Assembly (NCBI RefSeq): GCF_001550135.1 | Contig: NZ_LRUE01000002.1 | Location: 1 to 64,000, forward strand | DNA: 64,000 bases | Reading direction: 5' to 3' | DNA from: Pseudoalteromonas shioyasakiensis | GTDB taxonomy: Bacteria; Pseudomonadota; Gammaproteobacteria; Enterobacterales; Alteromonadaceae | Shown here: in pieces, positions 1-8,578 of the stretch | Layout of the letters: each line of letters starts with the position of its first letter | Position numbering within the stretch: the first letter of the stretch is position 1 | Translations under genes and position numbers: made by a program | Notes under the pieces: generated by a model | The model's input: only the letters and a program-made list of their open reading frames with translations | Told to the model about the DNA's origin: nothing | Databases searched by the model: none

Positions 1-2
1 CC

Positions 3-40
3 AATGCCAGTCAGTTAAGCTGACTGGCATTTCTTTTTTT
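3..40 (+). terminator. Hairpin with T-tract formed by the left IS end
   Basis: A perfect 12-bp inverted repeat (3-14 with 20-31, loop TTAAG) is followed on the + strand by TTCTTTTTTT. It contains the left terminal repeat of the insertion sequence and the transposase stop codon. As an intrinsic terminator it would stop transcripts entering the element from the left, antisense to the transposase. Confidence 0.55.
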
Positions 41-1339
41 ATGTGGGTACTTTGATGGCTTAGGCTTTATCGCTCTTGGGTATCGCCTATCTTCTCTTCT
101 AGGTGGCAGTTTAAATAGTCTCAGCGTACCTAACAGATGCTCCCAGTGAATTGGAATATTACCGGGGCTCATAATTGATATTGATGAAAAGTATTGAATA
201 ACTGCCATCGAGCAGCTTGAGAAACTGAGTTGGTTAGGCCATATTCCTTCAGCTTTTGCTGCTAGGGTCATCAACCTTCGAATTAAATTGTATGCGAGGA
301 GGATCCCCCATAGCTCCTGTCTAACCATATCAGGGCGCTTACTCCGAAGGTGGTATGTGCTATCTAGCATTGTTTGCTTTATTTCTCGATACCCTAATTC
401 TATTTCCCAGCGATGGCTGTATAAATCAACTATTTCGCTACTTGGAAAACGAAGTCTATCTACCATCGAGGTTAATATTCGGTAATTTTTACCTTTTATG
501 GTTTTACTAACCAGTCTTGCTTTAATAACTTCGGGAACATCGGGGAAATTCTTTTGCGCATGCTTAGTGGTTTTGAGCTCAATTATCAGGTCATTGTTAC
601 CAACCTTAGAAACGACTTCGTATTGTAAATCAGGTCTTGCAGGTATTAGCCAATGCCTTTCTTCTCCAGTGCTGTGCCATCGATTTAACAAGCCCAGTGA
701 ATAGTACCCTTTATCAAACATGGTCAACGAGTGGTTAGGTGTACGCTCAATCAGTCGTTCAGCAAGCTTCATTTCATTCGTCTTATAGTTATCAAACTCA
801 CTGCTTATCAGTTGGTGGCTGGTGAGTTCCATATGACAAACCATGCGAATTTGTGGGAATCCTGTATCACCATATTGGTTGCTAGCCGATGAGAATGCTT
901 CACGATTCTCATCTGAATCGGCCGTACGCCAAACAACACCATCAACCGCTAATAAATTTAACCCAGCCCACGTGTCAAACTCTTCTGTATGGTACATATT
1001 ATCAGCAGCTTTATTAAAGACTTGCTTAACGGGGTCATCACCTAATCGCTGGCGAGCTTGAACCATGGCACTCGGGGCGACTAACTGATTTTTGCCAGGC
1101 AGCATAATGTCTAGTTTATTCGCAATATTCCAGACAGATTCTTTACGAAATAATGCCATGCCAATAACAGACCAAAGCACAGCTTCTAAAGGCAACCTGC
1201 GCTTTCTAACTGTGGCTACTCCAGCTTGTTGAAAGCCTTGTTCAATCAGGTCAGAAGATAAAATTTCAGATAATTTTTCAAACGTGTGATAACGAGTGCT
1301 TTCTTCGAAAGCAGAATGAAGAGCTTGTTCTATATTCAC
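11..1339 (-). CDS. IS4-family DDE transposase
   Basis: DDE transposase that would catalyse cut-and-paste movement of the surrounding element. Visible catalytic motifs, in order, are [11 protein letters not shown] (first Asp), [10 protein letters not shown] (second Asp) and the IS4 signature Y-(2)-R-(3)-E-(6)-K in [15 protein letters not shown], with the catalytic Glu. The reading frame is open up to a TTG at 1399 (462 aa). I prefer the GTG at 1339, which begins [11 protein letters not shown]: it aligns with the start of the E. coli IS4 transposase and gives 442 residues, the length I recall for that enzyme. The stop codon lies inside the left inverted repeat. No frameshift or internal stop is seen, so the element may be active. 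An RBS-masking hairpin precedes the preferred start. Confidence 0.93.
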   Translation of the reverse strand: MNIEQALHSAFEESTRYHTFEKLSEILSSDLIEQGFQQAGVATVRKRRLPLEAVLWSVIGMALFRKESVWNIANKLDIMLPGKNQLVAPSAMVQARQRLGDDPVKQVFNKAADNMYHTEEFDTWAGLNLLAVDGVVWRTADSDENREAFSSASNQYGDTGFPQIRMVCHMELTSHQLISSEFDNYKTNEMKLAERLIERTPNHSLTMFDKGYYSLGLLNRWHSTGEERHWLIPARPDLQYEVVSKVGNNDLIIELKTTKHAQKNFPDVPEVIKARLVSKTIKGKNYRILTSMVDRLRFPSSEIVDLYSHRWEIELGYREIKQTMLDSTYHLRSKRPDMVRQELWGILLAYNLIRRLMTLAAKAEGIWPNQLSFSSCSMAVIQYFSSISIMSPGNIPIHWEHLLGTLRLFKLPPRREDRRYPRAIKPKPSKYPHKKRNASQLN

Positions 1340-1346
1340 AAAAAAA

Positions 1347-1372
1347 TCCGTAGTTAGTTGCCTAACTACGGA
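1347..1372 (-). promoter_or_regulatory. RBS-sequestering hairpin upstream of the transposase start
   Basis: A perfect 11-bp stem (1347-1357 with 1362-1372, loop of four) lies directly upstream of the GTG at 1339 on the minus strand. The 3' arm contains CGGA, the only Shine-Dalgarno-like sequence for that start, and is followed by a run of T. Transcripts reading in from outside would fold this hairpin and hide the RBS, a known way for insertion sequences to avoid activation by external promoters. It could equally act as an attenuator. Confidence 0.5.
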
Positions 1373-1445
1373 TTGTGCATGATCATTCTGATCGGTCAAC
1401 TGATCAACTTCTTAACTGATCAGCATTAGGCTTAGCCGCTTTTTT

Positions 1446-1994
1446 TTATGCTTGTTCATTGAGCTTTTTCAGCTTCATAGCAAGCAACACCATCATTATG
1501 CCAAATACGATGGCATAGGTTGCAACTAGCCAAAGTAGAGTGATTATGCCCGCGCCAGGGTTAAATATCAGATAACCACCAAAGATAATCGAAATAATAC
1601 CGCTACCAATTAACAGCCATTCATTACTGATCTCTTTGCGTAGTTTACTGGCAATCAATATTTCAATCACGCCGATAGCGATGGCCCATGCGGCAATAAA
1701 GTACAGCATTAAGATAGCTGTTACGTTGGGAGCAAACAGGGTTACAAGTGCAGCAGCAATTGAAATTAAACCACCCACTAATAGCATCCACCAAAGTGGG
1801 TTTTCATTTTTTGAAGCAATAGCTAACCAAGTTCTAATGGCACCATCGACAAAAAAGTAAGCGGCGAAAATAAACATCAGAATCGCTAATGAGGCTTCTG
1901 GGGCAAACCAACCACATAAGCCAAAAACGATGGCAATGGCACCGTGGATCATTAATGATGACCAATGAGGGATCAGTGAACTTGAGATTTGCAT
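1446..1994 (-). CDS. HdeD-like DUF308 integral membrane protein
   Basis: Protein of 182 residues made almost entirely of hydrophobic segments, consistent with six transmembrane helices arranged as three repeated hairpins. Typical family patterns include IHGAIAIVFGLCGWFAPEASL near the N terminus and repeated short G/A-rich helices (GGLISIAAALVTLFAPN, GSGIISIIFGGYLIFNPGAG). Family members such as E. coli HdeD are linked to acid resistance, but most have no known activity. The ATG is preceded by AAGGAT. The gene is divergent from the mechanosensitive channel at 2150. An IS4-family element sits 18 bp beyond its stop codon, probably removing or splitting its native terminator. Confidence 0.85.
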   Translation of the reverse strand: MQISSSLIPHWSSLMIHGAIAIVFGLCGWFAPEASLAILMFIFAAYFFVDGAIRTWLAIASKNENPLWWMLLVGGLISIAAALVTLFAPNVTAILMLYFIAAWAIAIGVIEILIASKLRKEISNEWLLIGSGIISIIFGGYLIFNPGAGIITLLWLVATYAIVFGIMMVLLAMKLKKLNEQA

Positions 1995-2149
1995 AATAGT
2001 ATCCTTTGCTTAAGTCTCTATATAACTAACATTTCAGTGCTTGCTTGCAAAGATTTTTAATTATTTTTTGTACAGTTACACAAACCATGCTCTAATTTAA
2101 TTAGCTGATTATTTCAGCGATTTAATGTTTATCGAACAAGGAATAGAGT

Positions 2150-3844
2150 GTGAGCCGTTGTAATACCAAGTTTTCATTACAATTTAGTAAGTTATTAGTG
2201 TGTTTTTTACTGTTGTTTAATGCGCCATTATGGGCAACAACCACACCAGAAGTGACCGTTAAATCCTTAATTGATAAAGACAACAAGGAAGAGGAAGCCG
2301 AACAAAAACCGGCCAAGCAAGAATCTGAAACGAATACACCTGCTACAACGGAAAAAGTGCAGGAGCCTCTTGAAGATGACTTACCCTATGATGCTTTTGA
2401 CCGAATTACGCCACGCAGCTCCATGCAGGGGTACTTAAAAGCGGCCCGGGACCGAGATTTTGAACGTGCCAGCCATTATCTTGACTATCGTAACTTACCC
2501 AAAGAAGTTGAGGCATTAGGAAAAATTCAGCTTGCTGAAAATCTATCAGTGGTACTTGATCGTACCTTATGGGTCGATGTTGATAACTTGAGCAATAAGC
2601 CTAAAGGAAAACAAAAAGAAAGCGTGCCTAGTTATCGTGATTTGGTTGGAGAAATCAGCACTTCACAAGGTAAGGTGCAAATTTTATTGCAAAGTGTACC
2701 TGATGATAAAACAGGTAACCGGATCTGGAAAATATCGAATGCCACCGTAAGTCAAATCCCTCTACTCACCAAAGAGTATGGCTATAACCGAGTTGGTGAG
2801 TGGCTTTACGATAACCTACCAGACATTGAATTTTTGGGTGTGATGCTTTGGCAGTGGATTTATTTTGCCTTCACATTTGTACTGTTTTTAGCGGTCGCGA
2901 TTATCATTACCCGCATAATCACGTTTATTCTCGCACACTTAAAAGTCCCTGTAGAAAAAGACGTTATTGGTTTTATTAATGGGCCGGTTAGCCTGTTACT
3001 TGCGGTATTTATGGCGCGTTCATTGAACGACCAATCTAATGTAACTATTGCTGTGATGGCGCTATTCCATGGCGCGACCGTGTTATTGATCGCTTGGGGC
3101 TGGATTTGCATACGGGCAGTTGATCTTGCCAAACACAGATTAAGCCAGCGCTTTATTAGACAAGATAAACCACAAGCGATTTTCTTATTACGCCCTATAA
3201 GTAATGTAGCTAAAACCCTGATTGTCATTTCGTTGCTATTCATGTGGTTTGAAAACTTAGGCTTTAATGCCACTACCTTACTGGCAGGTTTAGGTATTGG
3301 TGGCCTTGCAATTGCTCTTGCAGCGCAAAAAACTGTTGAGAATATCATTGCAGCAATCACCTTATATATCTCTGCACCAGTAAAAATAGGTAGCTTATGT
3401 AAGTTTGGCAGCCAGTTAGGCACGGTAGAAGAAATAGGGCTAAGAGCAACGCGAATTCGAACCCTTGATCGTTCAGTTATCTATGTAGCGAATGCAAAGT
3501 TTGTTGATATGCAGCTTGAGAATATCTCGGAACGGGAGCGTATTTCTTATCGACCTAAATTGATGCTCAGTGCCAATACTAAGCAACAAAACCTAATGTC
3601 GTTTATGCAAGCCCTAAGAGAGCTTTTAGAGCAACACAAGCACATTGCCTTTGAGCCTTGCCGTGTTCGCTTTAAAGGCTTCACGCCTTGGGCTTTACAA
3701 GTGGATGTACTAAGCTACGTAGAGACCGTCGACTTCGCTTTTTATATGGAAGTAATCGAAGAGTTAAACTTAGCAATCTTAGGCTTATTAAATGAGCATG
3801 AATGTGAATTAGCTAACCCAGAATTCGCACGTGTGACTGATTAG
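2150..3844 (+). CDS. MscS-family mechanosensitive ion channel with periplasmic N-terminal domain
   Basis: Inner-membrane channel of 564 residues, about twice the length of E. coli MscS. It has a signal-like hydrophobic start (residues 8-28), then a charged linker and a soluble, presumably periplasmic domain (about 70-215). Several transmembrane helices (about 225-385) lead to the MscS pore and beta domain: the Gly/Ala-rich pore helix TTLLAGLGIGGLAIALAAQ, followed by a region equivalent to the usual VxDxI loop and GTVEEIGLRATRIRTLD. The likely role is release of solutes under hypo-osmotic shock. The start is a GTG with AAGGA seven bases upstream. It stands alone, divergent from the DUF308 gene. 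The periplasmic domain recurs in proteobacterial MscS-like proteins but its function is unknown to me. Confidence 0.9.
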   Translation: MSRCNTKFSLQFSKLLVCFLLLFNAPLWATTTPEVTVKSLIDKDNKEEEAEQKPAKQESETNTPATTEKVQEPLEDDLPYDAFDRITPRSSMQGYLKAARDRDFERASHYLDYRNLPKEVEALGKIQLAENLSVVLDRTLWVDVDNLSNKPKGKQKESVPSYRDLVGEISTSQGKVQILLQSVPDDKTGNRIWKISNATVSQIPLLTKEYGYNRVGEWLYDNLPDIEFLGVMLWQWIYFAFTFVLFLAVAIIITRIITFILAHLKVPVEKDVIGFINGPVSLLLAVFMARSLNDQSNVTIAVMALFHGATVLLIAWGWICIRAVDLAKHRLSQRFIRQDKPQAIFLLRPISNVAKTLIVISLLFMWFENLGFNATTLLAGLGIGGLAIALAAQKTVENIIAAITLYISAPVKIGSLCKFGSQLGTVEEIGLRATRIRTLDRSVIYVANAKFVDMQLENISERERISYRPKLMLSANTKQQNLMSFMQALRELLEQHKHIAFEPCRVRFKGFTPWALQVDVLSYVETVDFAFYMEVIEELNLAILGLLNEHECELANPEFARVTD

Positions 3845-4212
3845 TTGCTAAAAAAGGGGTAAATGAAAGCGGCTCTCATTTGTACATAATGTCTACACAT
3901 TGTTGTAATTAGATGCACAGGACATATGTCCGCTTTGGTGAAAAATAATTGCATAAAATCTTCTAAATGCGGCGATGTTGCCGCTAATTGTTGTAAAAAA
4001 ATTGTATATTTATAATTTTTAATGCAGTAAAAGTGTCATAAAGTGTTATAATCGTCAGCGTTCGTTCAGCCTCTTTACTTCGTTTTGCACTCTCGAACTA
4101 GAGGTCCGCGCAGCTTATTACAAGGCGCGAAAAATTGGCCGAGCCCGTCAAATGAATTGACGCAACATCATCACCGTTGAATAAGAGTGCATAAAAAAGG
4201 TTAAAACCCGAC
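3845..4212 (+). promoter_or_regulatory. Long intergenic region upstream of the TonB-dependent receptor
   Basis: No coding sequence is seen in these 368 bases. From left to right the stretch contains a perfect 12-bp palindrome GGACATATGTCC (3920-3931), AT-rich sequence with a TATAAT at 4047-4052 (possible -10 element; the -35 is poor) and a leader of about 150 nt that can fold into a closed three-stem structure (4086-4191). The position suggests transcriptional and possibly post-transcriptional control of the receptor gene. Confidence 0.45.
4086..4191 (+). ncRNA. Structured 5' leader of the TonB-dependent receptor mRNA (candidate cis-regulatory RNA)
   Basis: Three nested helices can be read by eye. 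The closing stem TGCACTCT (4086-4093) pairs with AGAGTGCA (4184-4191). Inside are a hairpin CGCGC/GCGCG (4107-4111 with 4125-4129, extended by CTT/AAG at 4114-4116 and 4122-4124) and a hairpin CGTCAA/TTGACG (4146-4151 with 4157-4162, loop ATGAA). This makes a three-way junction ending 21 nt before the receptor ATG. I do not recognise a known riboswitch class, and a cobalamin-box consensus is not apparent. Function is inferred from structure and position only. Confidence 0.4.
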
Positions 4213-6474
4213 ATGAAAGCAATGAAAAGATCTACGTTAGCAACACTTATCAATGCAACGTTGTTCTCTGCCGTAGCAGGTACTTCATTTTCAACTCTTG
4301 CTGCCGACGAAGCGACAGCAGAAAAAAACAACCAACTAGAAGTTATTCAAATCACCGCTCGTAAACGTGTAGAAAACGCTCAGGAAGTACCTGTAGCTGT
4401 ATCTGCATTACAAGGTGACAGCTTAGACGCTTACAGCTCAGCTGGTATGGATATTCGTTTTATGAATGCGAAGATCCCAAGCTTATCAATCGAATCTTCG
4501 TTTGGTCGTTCTTTCCCACGCTTTTATGTTCGTGGTCTAGGTAACACAGACTTTGACCTAAATGCTTCTCAACCAGTTTCGTTAGTTGTAGACGAAGTTG
4601 TTCAAGAGAACGCAATCTTAAAAGGTTTCCCTGTATTTGACGTAGCACGTGTAGAAGTTCTACGTGGCCCACAAGGTACTTTATTCGGTCGTAACACACC
4701 GGCTGGCCTTGTTAAATTTGATACAGTTAAGCCATCACAAGAATTTGAAGGCTATGGCTCAGTTTCTTACGGTAGCCGTGGCGCAGTTGATTTTGAAGGT
4801 GCTGTTGGCGGTGGCCTAACAGACCGTTTATCAACGCGTGTTTCTGTACTTTGGCAAGAAAAAGACGATTACATCGATAACCGTGCACCTGGTTTTGAAC
4901 AAGATGACGTTTTAGGTGGTTACACTGAAAAAGCGGCACGTGTTCAGTTCTTATATGAAGGTGACGATTTCACAGGTCTTTTCAACTACCACGTACGTGA
5001 TATGGACGGTACGCCAATCGCATTCCGTGGTAACGCTATTAAAGCAGGCACAAACGATTTAGCTGATAACTACGAACATGATGTGGTTTACCACGATGCT
5101 GCTTCTCGTGCGACACAACAAGTTGAATCTCAAGGCGCAAGCTTGAAGCTTGAGTGGGATATCAATGATTTAACTCTTACGTCAATCTCTGCATGGGAAA
5201 GCGCTGAAATCTATTCTCGCGCTGACATCGACGGTGGTTACGGTGCAAGCTACTTACCAGATATGGGCCCAGGTTTTATCCCGTTTTATTCTGAAAGTGC
5301 TGACGGTATTCCAGATCAAGACCAATACACGCAAGAACTTCGTTTATCTAGCAACTATGCTGGCGATGTAAACTTCCAAGTAGGTGTTTTCTACTTTGAT
5401 GAAGCGCTAACAATCGAAAACTTCAGCTACGACACTTATGGTTCAACACCAGGTGAGTTAAACGGCTATGTTATCCAGCAGCAAGATACAAAAGCATGGG
5501 CGGTATTCGGTTCATTAGATTACACAATCACTGATGATCTAAAAGTCACTGCAGGTCTACGTTACTCAGATGACGAAAAAGAGTTCTCTGCAAACCGTAC
5601 TTTAAGCCCAGCAGGTGGCGGTGCGTTATTCCTAACAGAAAATCCAAGTGACGACCACGTTAGCTGGGATTTATCTGCTAACTACAAGATCAACGACGAC
5701 GTAAACTGGTACGCGCGTGTTGCTAACAGCTTCCGTGCACCAAGTATCCAAGGTCGTATCTTATTCGGTGACGAAGTAACTGTTGCTGAGTCTGAAACTG
5801 TGACGTCTTTCGAAACAGGTATCAAATCAGACGTACTTGACGGCCAAGGTCGTGTAAACGCAACTGTGTTCTACTACACAATGGATGACCAACAATTAAC
5901 AGCTGTAGGTGGTGGTGCAAACTTCAACCGTTTAGTTAATGCCGATAAGACAACTGGTTACGGTTTTGAGTTAGACACTGAGTGGGTATTAACTGACAAC
6001 CTAAACGCTACATTTAACTTAAGCTACAACAACACTGAGCTTGATGATAAAGACCTAGCCGTTGACGTATGTGCGCAGTGTACTGTAACAAACTCATTAA
6101 ACAGCGCAGGCCAAGCTATCCTTGATGGTAACAGCTTACCTCACGCACCTGAGTGGATCTCTAACCTTACATTACGCTATAGCCGCGAAATGGCTGACGG
6201 TGAATTCTTCACTTACGCTGACGTGTCTTACCGCAGCGAAATCAACTACTTCTTATACGAGTCAGTTGAGTTTGAAGGCAAGCCATTAACTGAAGTAGGT
6301 TTACGTGCAGGTTATGCTTGGGCCGAAGGCGACAACGAATATGAAGTATCAGCATTCGTTCGTAACATGTTCGACGAGCAACAATCAATCGGTGCTATCG
6401 ACTTCAATAACAACACAGCAATGGTGAACGAAGAGCGTTACATCGGTGCTGAGTTCAAAGTAAGCTTCTTCTAA
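4213..6474 (+). CDS. TonB-dependent outer-membrane receptor
   Basis: Receptor of 753 residues for energy-dependent uptake of a ligand across the outer membrane. It has a signal peptide (about 1-31, ending SFSTLAADE), a TonB-box-like segment LEVIQITARK (about 42-51) and a plug domain with VARVEVLRGPQGTLFGRNTPAG. A 22-strand-type barrel follows, with the family patterns GLRYSDDEKEFS and SNSFRAPSIQGR-like strands, ending in an aromatic residue (KVSFF). The sequence style (QEVPVAVSAL near the plug start) is the class common in marine Alteromonadales and sphingomonads; the ligand cannot be told. Codon choice is strongly biased towards GGT, CGT, AAC and TTA, more so than its neighbours, suggesting high expression. 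It is monocistronic, with a structured leader and a strong terminator. Confidence 0.95.
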   Translation: MKAMKRSTLATLINATLFSAVAGTSFSTLAADEATAEKNNQLEVIQITARKRVENAQEVPVAVSALQGDSLDAYSSAGMDIRFMNAKIPSLSIESSFGRSFPRFYVRGLGNTDFDLNASQPVSLVVDEVVQENAILKGFPVFDVARVEVLRGPQGTLFGRNTPAGLVKFDTVKPSQEFEGYGSVSYGSRGAVDFEGAVGGGLTDRLSTRVSVLWQEKDDYIDNRAPGFEQDDVLGGYTEKAARVQFLYEGDDFTGLFNYHVRDMDGTPIAFRGNAIKAGTNDLADNYEHDVVYHDAASRATQQVESQGASLKLEWDINDLTLTSISAWESAEIYSRADIDGGYGASYLPDMGPGFIPFYSESADGIPDQDQYTQELRLSSNYAGDVNFQVGVFYFDEALTIENFSYDTYGSTPGELNGYVIQQQDTKAWAVFGSLDYTITDDLKVTAGLRYSDDEKEFSANRTLSPAGGGALFLTENPSDDHVSWDLSANYKINDDVNWYARVANSFRAPSIQGRILFGDEVTVAESETVTSFETGIKSDVLDGQGRVNATVFYYTMDDQQLTAVGGGANFNRLVNADKTTGYGFELDTEWVLTDNLNATFNLSYNNTELDDKDLAVDVCAQCTVTNSLNSAGQAILDGNSLPHAPEWISNLTLRYSREMADGEFFTYADVSYRSEINYFLYESVEFEGKPLTEVGLRAGYAWAEGDNEYEVSAFVRNMFDEQQSIGAIDFNNNTAMVNEERYIGAEFKVSFF

Positions 6475-6495
6475 GCTGAAATAATAAGTCCTATT

Positions 6496-6521
6496 AAAAC
6501 CCGCTGTATAGCGGGTTTTTT
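6496..6521 (+). terminator. Intrinsic terminator of the TonB-dependent receptor gene
   Basis: A ten-base-pair stem AAAACCCGCT/AGCGGGTTTT with a GTAT loop is followed by further T residues, 22 bases after the receptor stop codon. Confidence 0.9.
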
Positions 6522-6584
6522 CGTTTATAATCGCGTTGGTAACTGCTAAAGTGGCAGGATTAATTGAAGAGAAAGAGAATAACT

Positions 6585-6884
6585 ATGGCTGGATTTTGGA
6601 ACTACCGTGTAATTTTTTGTGAAGCAACAAAAGATGAAGCGGCACAATATCAAATTCATGAAGTTGAATATAACTTAAATGGTAAAGTGACTAACTGGTC
6701 AGAAACCGGTGCAGCACCATTTGGTAATACAGTCGAAGAACTTGAAGCAGATGCAGATCGTTTAAAAACAGCGTTTTCTAAGCCGATTTTAAAAGTGGTA
6801 AGAAAGCAACGTGGCTACGAGCTGGTTGATGTAGAAACAGGCGAAGAAGCGTTTGCTGAGCCACCTGCGGGCTTAACTGAATAA
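6585..6884 (+). CDS. Small conserved hypothetical protein
   Basis: Soluble acidic protein of 99 residues with no signal peptide or membrane segment. It starts MAGFWNYRVIF; I chose this ATG over the upstream in-frame TTG at 6564 because it follows a GAGAAAGAGAAT purine stretch. The pattern is beta-rich at the N terminus (WNYRVIF, HEVEYNLNGKVTNWSE), then a helix (TVEELEADADRLKTAFSKP), then a strand (ILKVV), like small single-domain proteins of unknown function. I do not recognise the family. It lies between the receptor terminator and a HAD phosphatase gene 48 bases downstream, with which it may be cotranscribed. Confidence 0.75.
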   Translation: MAGFWNYRVIFCEATKDEAAQYQIHEVEYNLNGKVTNWSETGAAPFGNTVEELEADADRLKTAFSKPILKVVRKQRGYELVDVETGEEAFAEPPAGLTE

Positions 6885-6932
6885 TCATATTTAAGGGTGC
6901 CTATGGCACCTTTTTACTTTGAAGGAATGAGG

Positions 6933-7589
6933 ATGACTTTAAAAGCAGTATTGTTTGATATGGATGGCACCTTGGTTGACTCTGAAAGTGTGCATTTTAA
7001 TATTTGGAATGATTTGTTAGCTCCTTTTGGCGTGCAGTATGATGAAGCTACGTTTTGTCAGCGCTTCTCAGGAAGACCAACACTTGAAGCCGCTAAAGAG
7101 GTTGTGACAAATTATGGGCTTACTATTAGCCCAGAGCAATTAACGGATGATAAGTACGCTGCATTTGGCCGTTTTGTTAGTACTAATTTGCCTGCCTTTA
7201 TGCCACACGCAAAAGCGGTGCTTGAGCAAGTCAAAGCCAGTGGTTTAAAAATGGCATTAGTAACAGGTAGTGCAAAAGATGAAGCCTATCCTATTTTAAA
7301 AGGCTATGGCATTTTCGATTGGTTTGACTGTGTGGTTACCAAAGATGATGTTAATAATCCTAAACCTGCTGGTGACCCTTATCAATTAGCTCTAGATACG
7401 CTAGATATAAAGGCTAATGAGGCTGTAGCCGTCGAAGATACCTTTACAGGTGTCACTGCAGCAAGCAATGCCGGTGTTGCTGTGTATGCGGTGCCGAATC
7501 ATTTCACGTTAGAGCATGATTTTAGTAAAGCCGCGGGTGTGTTTGCTGATTTGAACGAATTTTTCAAATGGCTACAAACTAAACTATAA
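6933..7589 (+). CDS. HAD-superfamily phosphatase (beta-phosphoglucomutase-like)
   Basis: Cytoplasmic HAD hydrolase of about 218 residues. Motif I is FDMDGTLVDSE at the N terminus (nucleophile Asp and general acid Asp), motif II is ALVTGSAKDE, the motif III lysine is in PKPAGDPYQLAL, and motif IV is VAVEDTFTGVTAA. The helical cap lies between motifs I and II, as in subfamily IA (phosphoglycolate phosphatase, beta-phosphoglucomutase, sugar phosphatases). The substrate cannot be assigned. I chose the ATG at 6933 because GAAGGA sits six bases upstream and the motif begins within nine residues; the frame stays open upstream to 6897. Confidence 0.9.
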   Translation: MTLKAVLFDMDGTLVDSESVHFNIWNDLLAPFGVQYDEATFCQRFSGRPTLEAAKEVVTNYGLTISPEQLTDDKYAAFGRFVSTNLPAFMPHAKAVLEQVKASGLKMALVTGSAKDEAYPILKGYGIFDWFDCVVTKDDVNNPKPAGDPYQLALDTLDIKANEAVAVEDTFTGVTAASNAGVAVYAVPNHFTLEHDFSKAAGVFADLNEFFKWLQTKL

Positions 7590-7668
7590 TTAGCTGACTG
7601 TTGCTAAGCTGCTTTTGTTAAGTAGTCAAAGCCAGGCCAGTTAATACTCACAAATTTGCAAGGAAGCA

Positions 7669-8511
7669 ATGATGGTTAAATTCACTCGTGCGCTTTTGTG
7701 CGCAATCACGTTATTTATAGGCTTTTCAGCCGAAGCGCAACAAGCCCCTTCAGTCCTTTTAGCAAACGTCTATCAAGCCGAAAAGGTAAATGTATCTGAC
7801 TATTTAGTTAGTGAAAAATATGATGGCGTTCGGGCTATTTGGACAGGGAGTCAATTAGTAACCAGAAATGGTAACCCAATTTATGCCCCCAAGTGGTTCA
7901 CAGATCCACTGCCAGGTGTATGGCTTGATGGAGAGCTTTGGACTAAGCACCAAGATTTTGCCAATGTGAGCGGGATCGTTCGAAAAATCACACCTGTAGA
8001 ATCAGAATGGCAAACCGTCAATTACATGATATTTGATATGCCGGATGCGACAACGCCATTTAGTCAACGCTATGAAAACTACACAAGGTTAGTAAACCAG
8101 CTGCAAAGTGAGCATATTAAAGCCGTTGCGCAAATGCACTTTAATGATAACAAGCAACTTAGTTTGTTTATGGATGAACTAATCGCACAAGGAGCTGAGG
8201 GCGTCATGCTGCATCTAGCAGCTGCAAAGCATAGTGCAGGGAGAAGTGATGCATTGCTAAAGTTAAAGCCTTATTTTGATGCTGAAGCGATTGTAATCGG
8301 TTATATCGCAGGAAAGGGTAAGTATAAAAATATGCTTGGTGCACTCAAGGTGCGCAGCAGTGACGGTACCGAGTTTAAAATTGGCTCGGGGTTTACCGAT
8401 CAACAAAGATCATCGCCCCCAGCGATAGGTAGTACAATTACCTACAAATATCATGGCTTTACTAAGAATGGCCTACCACGTTTTGCAAGCTTTTTACATG
8501 AAACGCCATAG
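7669..8511 (+). CDS. ATP-dependent DNA ligase with signal peptide (LigE-type, probably periplasmic)
   Basis: Minimal ATP-dependent DNA ligase of 280 residues. The adenylation motif is EKYDGVRA (motif I; the Lys forms the AMP adduct), then WLDGELW (motif III), EGVMLH (motif IV) and LLKLKPYFDAEAIVIGY (motif V with the catalytic lysines). A short OB-fold follows, with no extra domains. Residues 1-24 (LLCAITLFIGFSAEAQ) form a signal peptide, as known for Lig E enzymes of Vibrio, Haemophilus and Neisseria, which are thought to act on DNA in the periplasm or outside the cell, for example during competence or in biofilm. The start is one of two adjacent ATGs (7669 or 7672), of which the second has the better spacing from AGGA. 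A terminator follows. Confidence 0.92.
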   Translation: MMVKFTRALLCAITLFIGFSAEAQQAPSVLLANVYQAEKVNVSDYLVSEKYDGVRAIWTGSQLVTRNGNPIYAPKWFTDPLPGVWLDGELWTKHQDFANVSGIVRKITPVESEWQTVNYMIFDMPDATTPFSQRYENYTRLVNQLQSEHIKAVAQMHFNDNKQLSLFMDELIAQGAEGVMLHLAAAKHSAGRSDALLKLKPYFDAEAIVIGYIAGKGKYKNMLGALKVRSSDGTEFKIGSGFTDQQRSSPPAIGSTITYKYHGFTKNGLPRFASFLHETP

Positions 8512-8525
8512 CGTCATTCAAAAAC

Positions 8526-8558
8526 GGCTGCGACTATGGTAAATTTCGCGGCCTTTTT
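8526..8558 (+). terminator. Intrinsic terminator after the DNA ligase gene
   Basis: GGCTGCGA (8526-8533) pairs with TCGCGGCC (8546-8553), with one G-T wobble, followed by TTTTTAT. It lies between the ligase stop and the yegD start. Confidence 0.6.
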
Positions 8559-8578
8559 ATTGATGTATAGGTGTTAGA

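Larger units (their letters stand above)
3..1427 (-). mobile_element. IS4-family insertion sequence (IS4 subgroup), apparently complete
   Basis: The element is bounded by imperfect inverted repeats. The left end (3-19) reads AATGCCAGTCAGTTAAG and the right end (1411-1427, read on the minus strand) reads AATGCTGATCAGTTAAG, 14 of 17 identical. These ends resemble those of E. coli IS4, and the total length (about 1425 bp) and the transposase agree with that subgroup. The right end lies 18 bp from the stop codon of the DUF308 gene. Only two bases of left flank are in the window, so an 11-13 bp target duplication, usual for IS4, cannot be tested. The exact outer base is uncertain by one position. 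Confidence 0.9.

Noticed and set aside
2860-3423. 187-codon open frame opposite the MscS gene
   Set aside because: It lies entirely antisense to a well-supported channel gene, has no RBS and an unnatural composition; it is a shadow frame.
4086-4191. Cobalamin riboswitch in front of the TonB-dependent receptor
   Set aside because: The B12-box consensus and the long multi-domain fold of that class are not visible; left as an unclassified leader.
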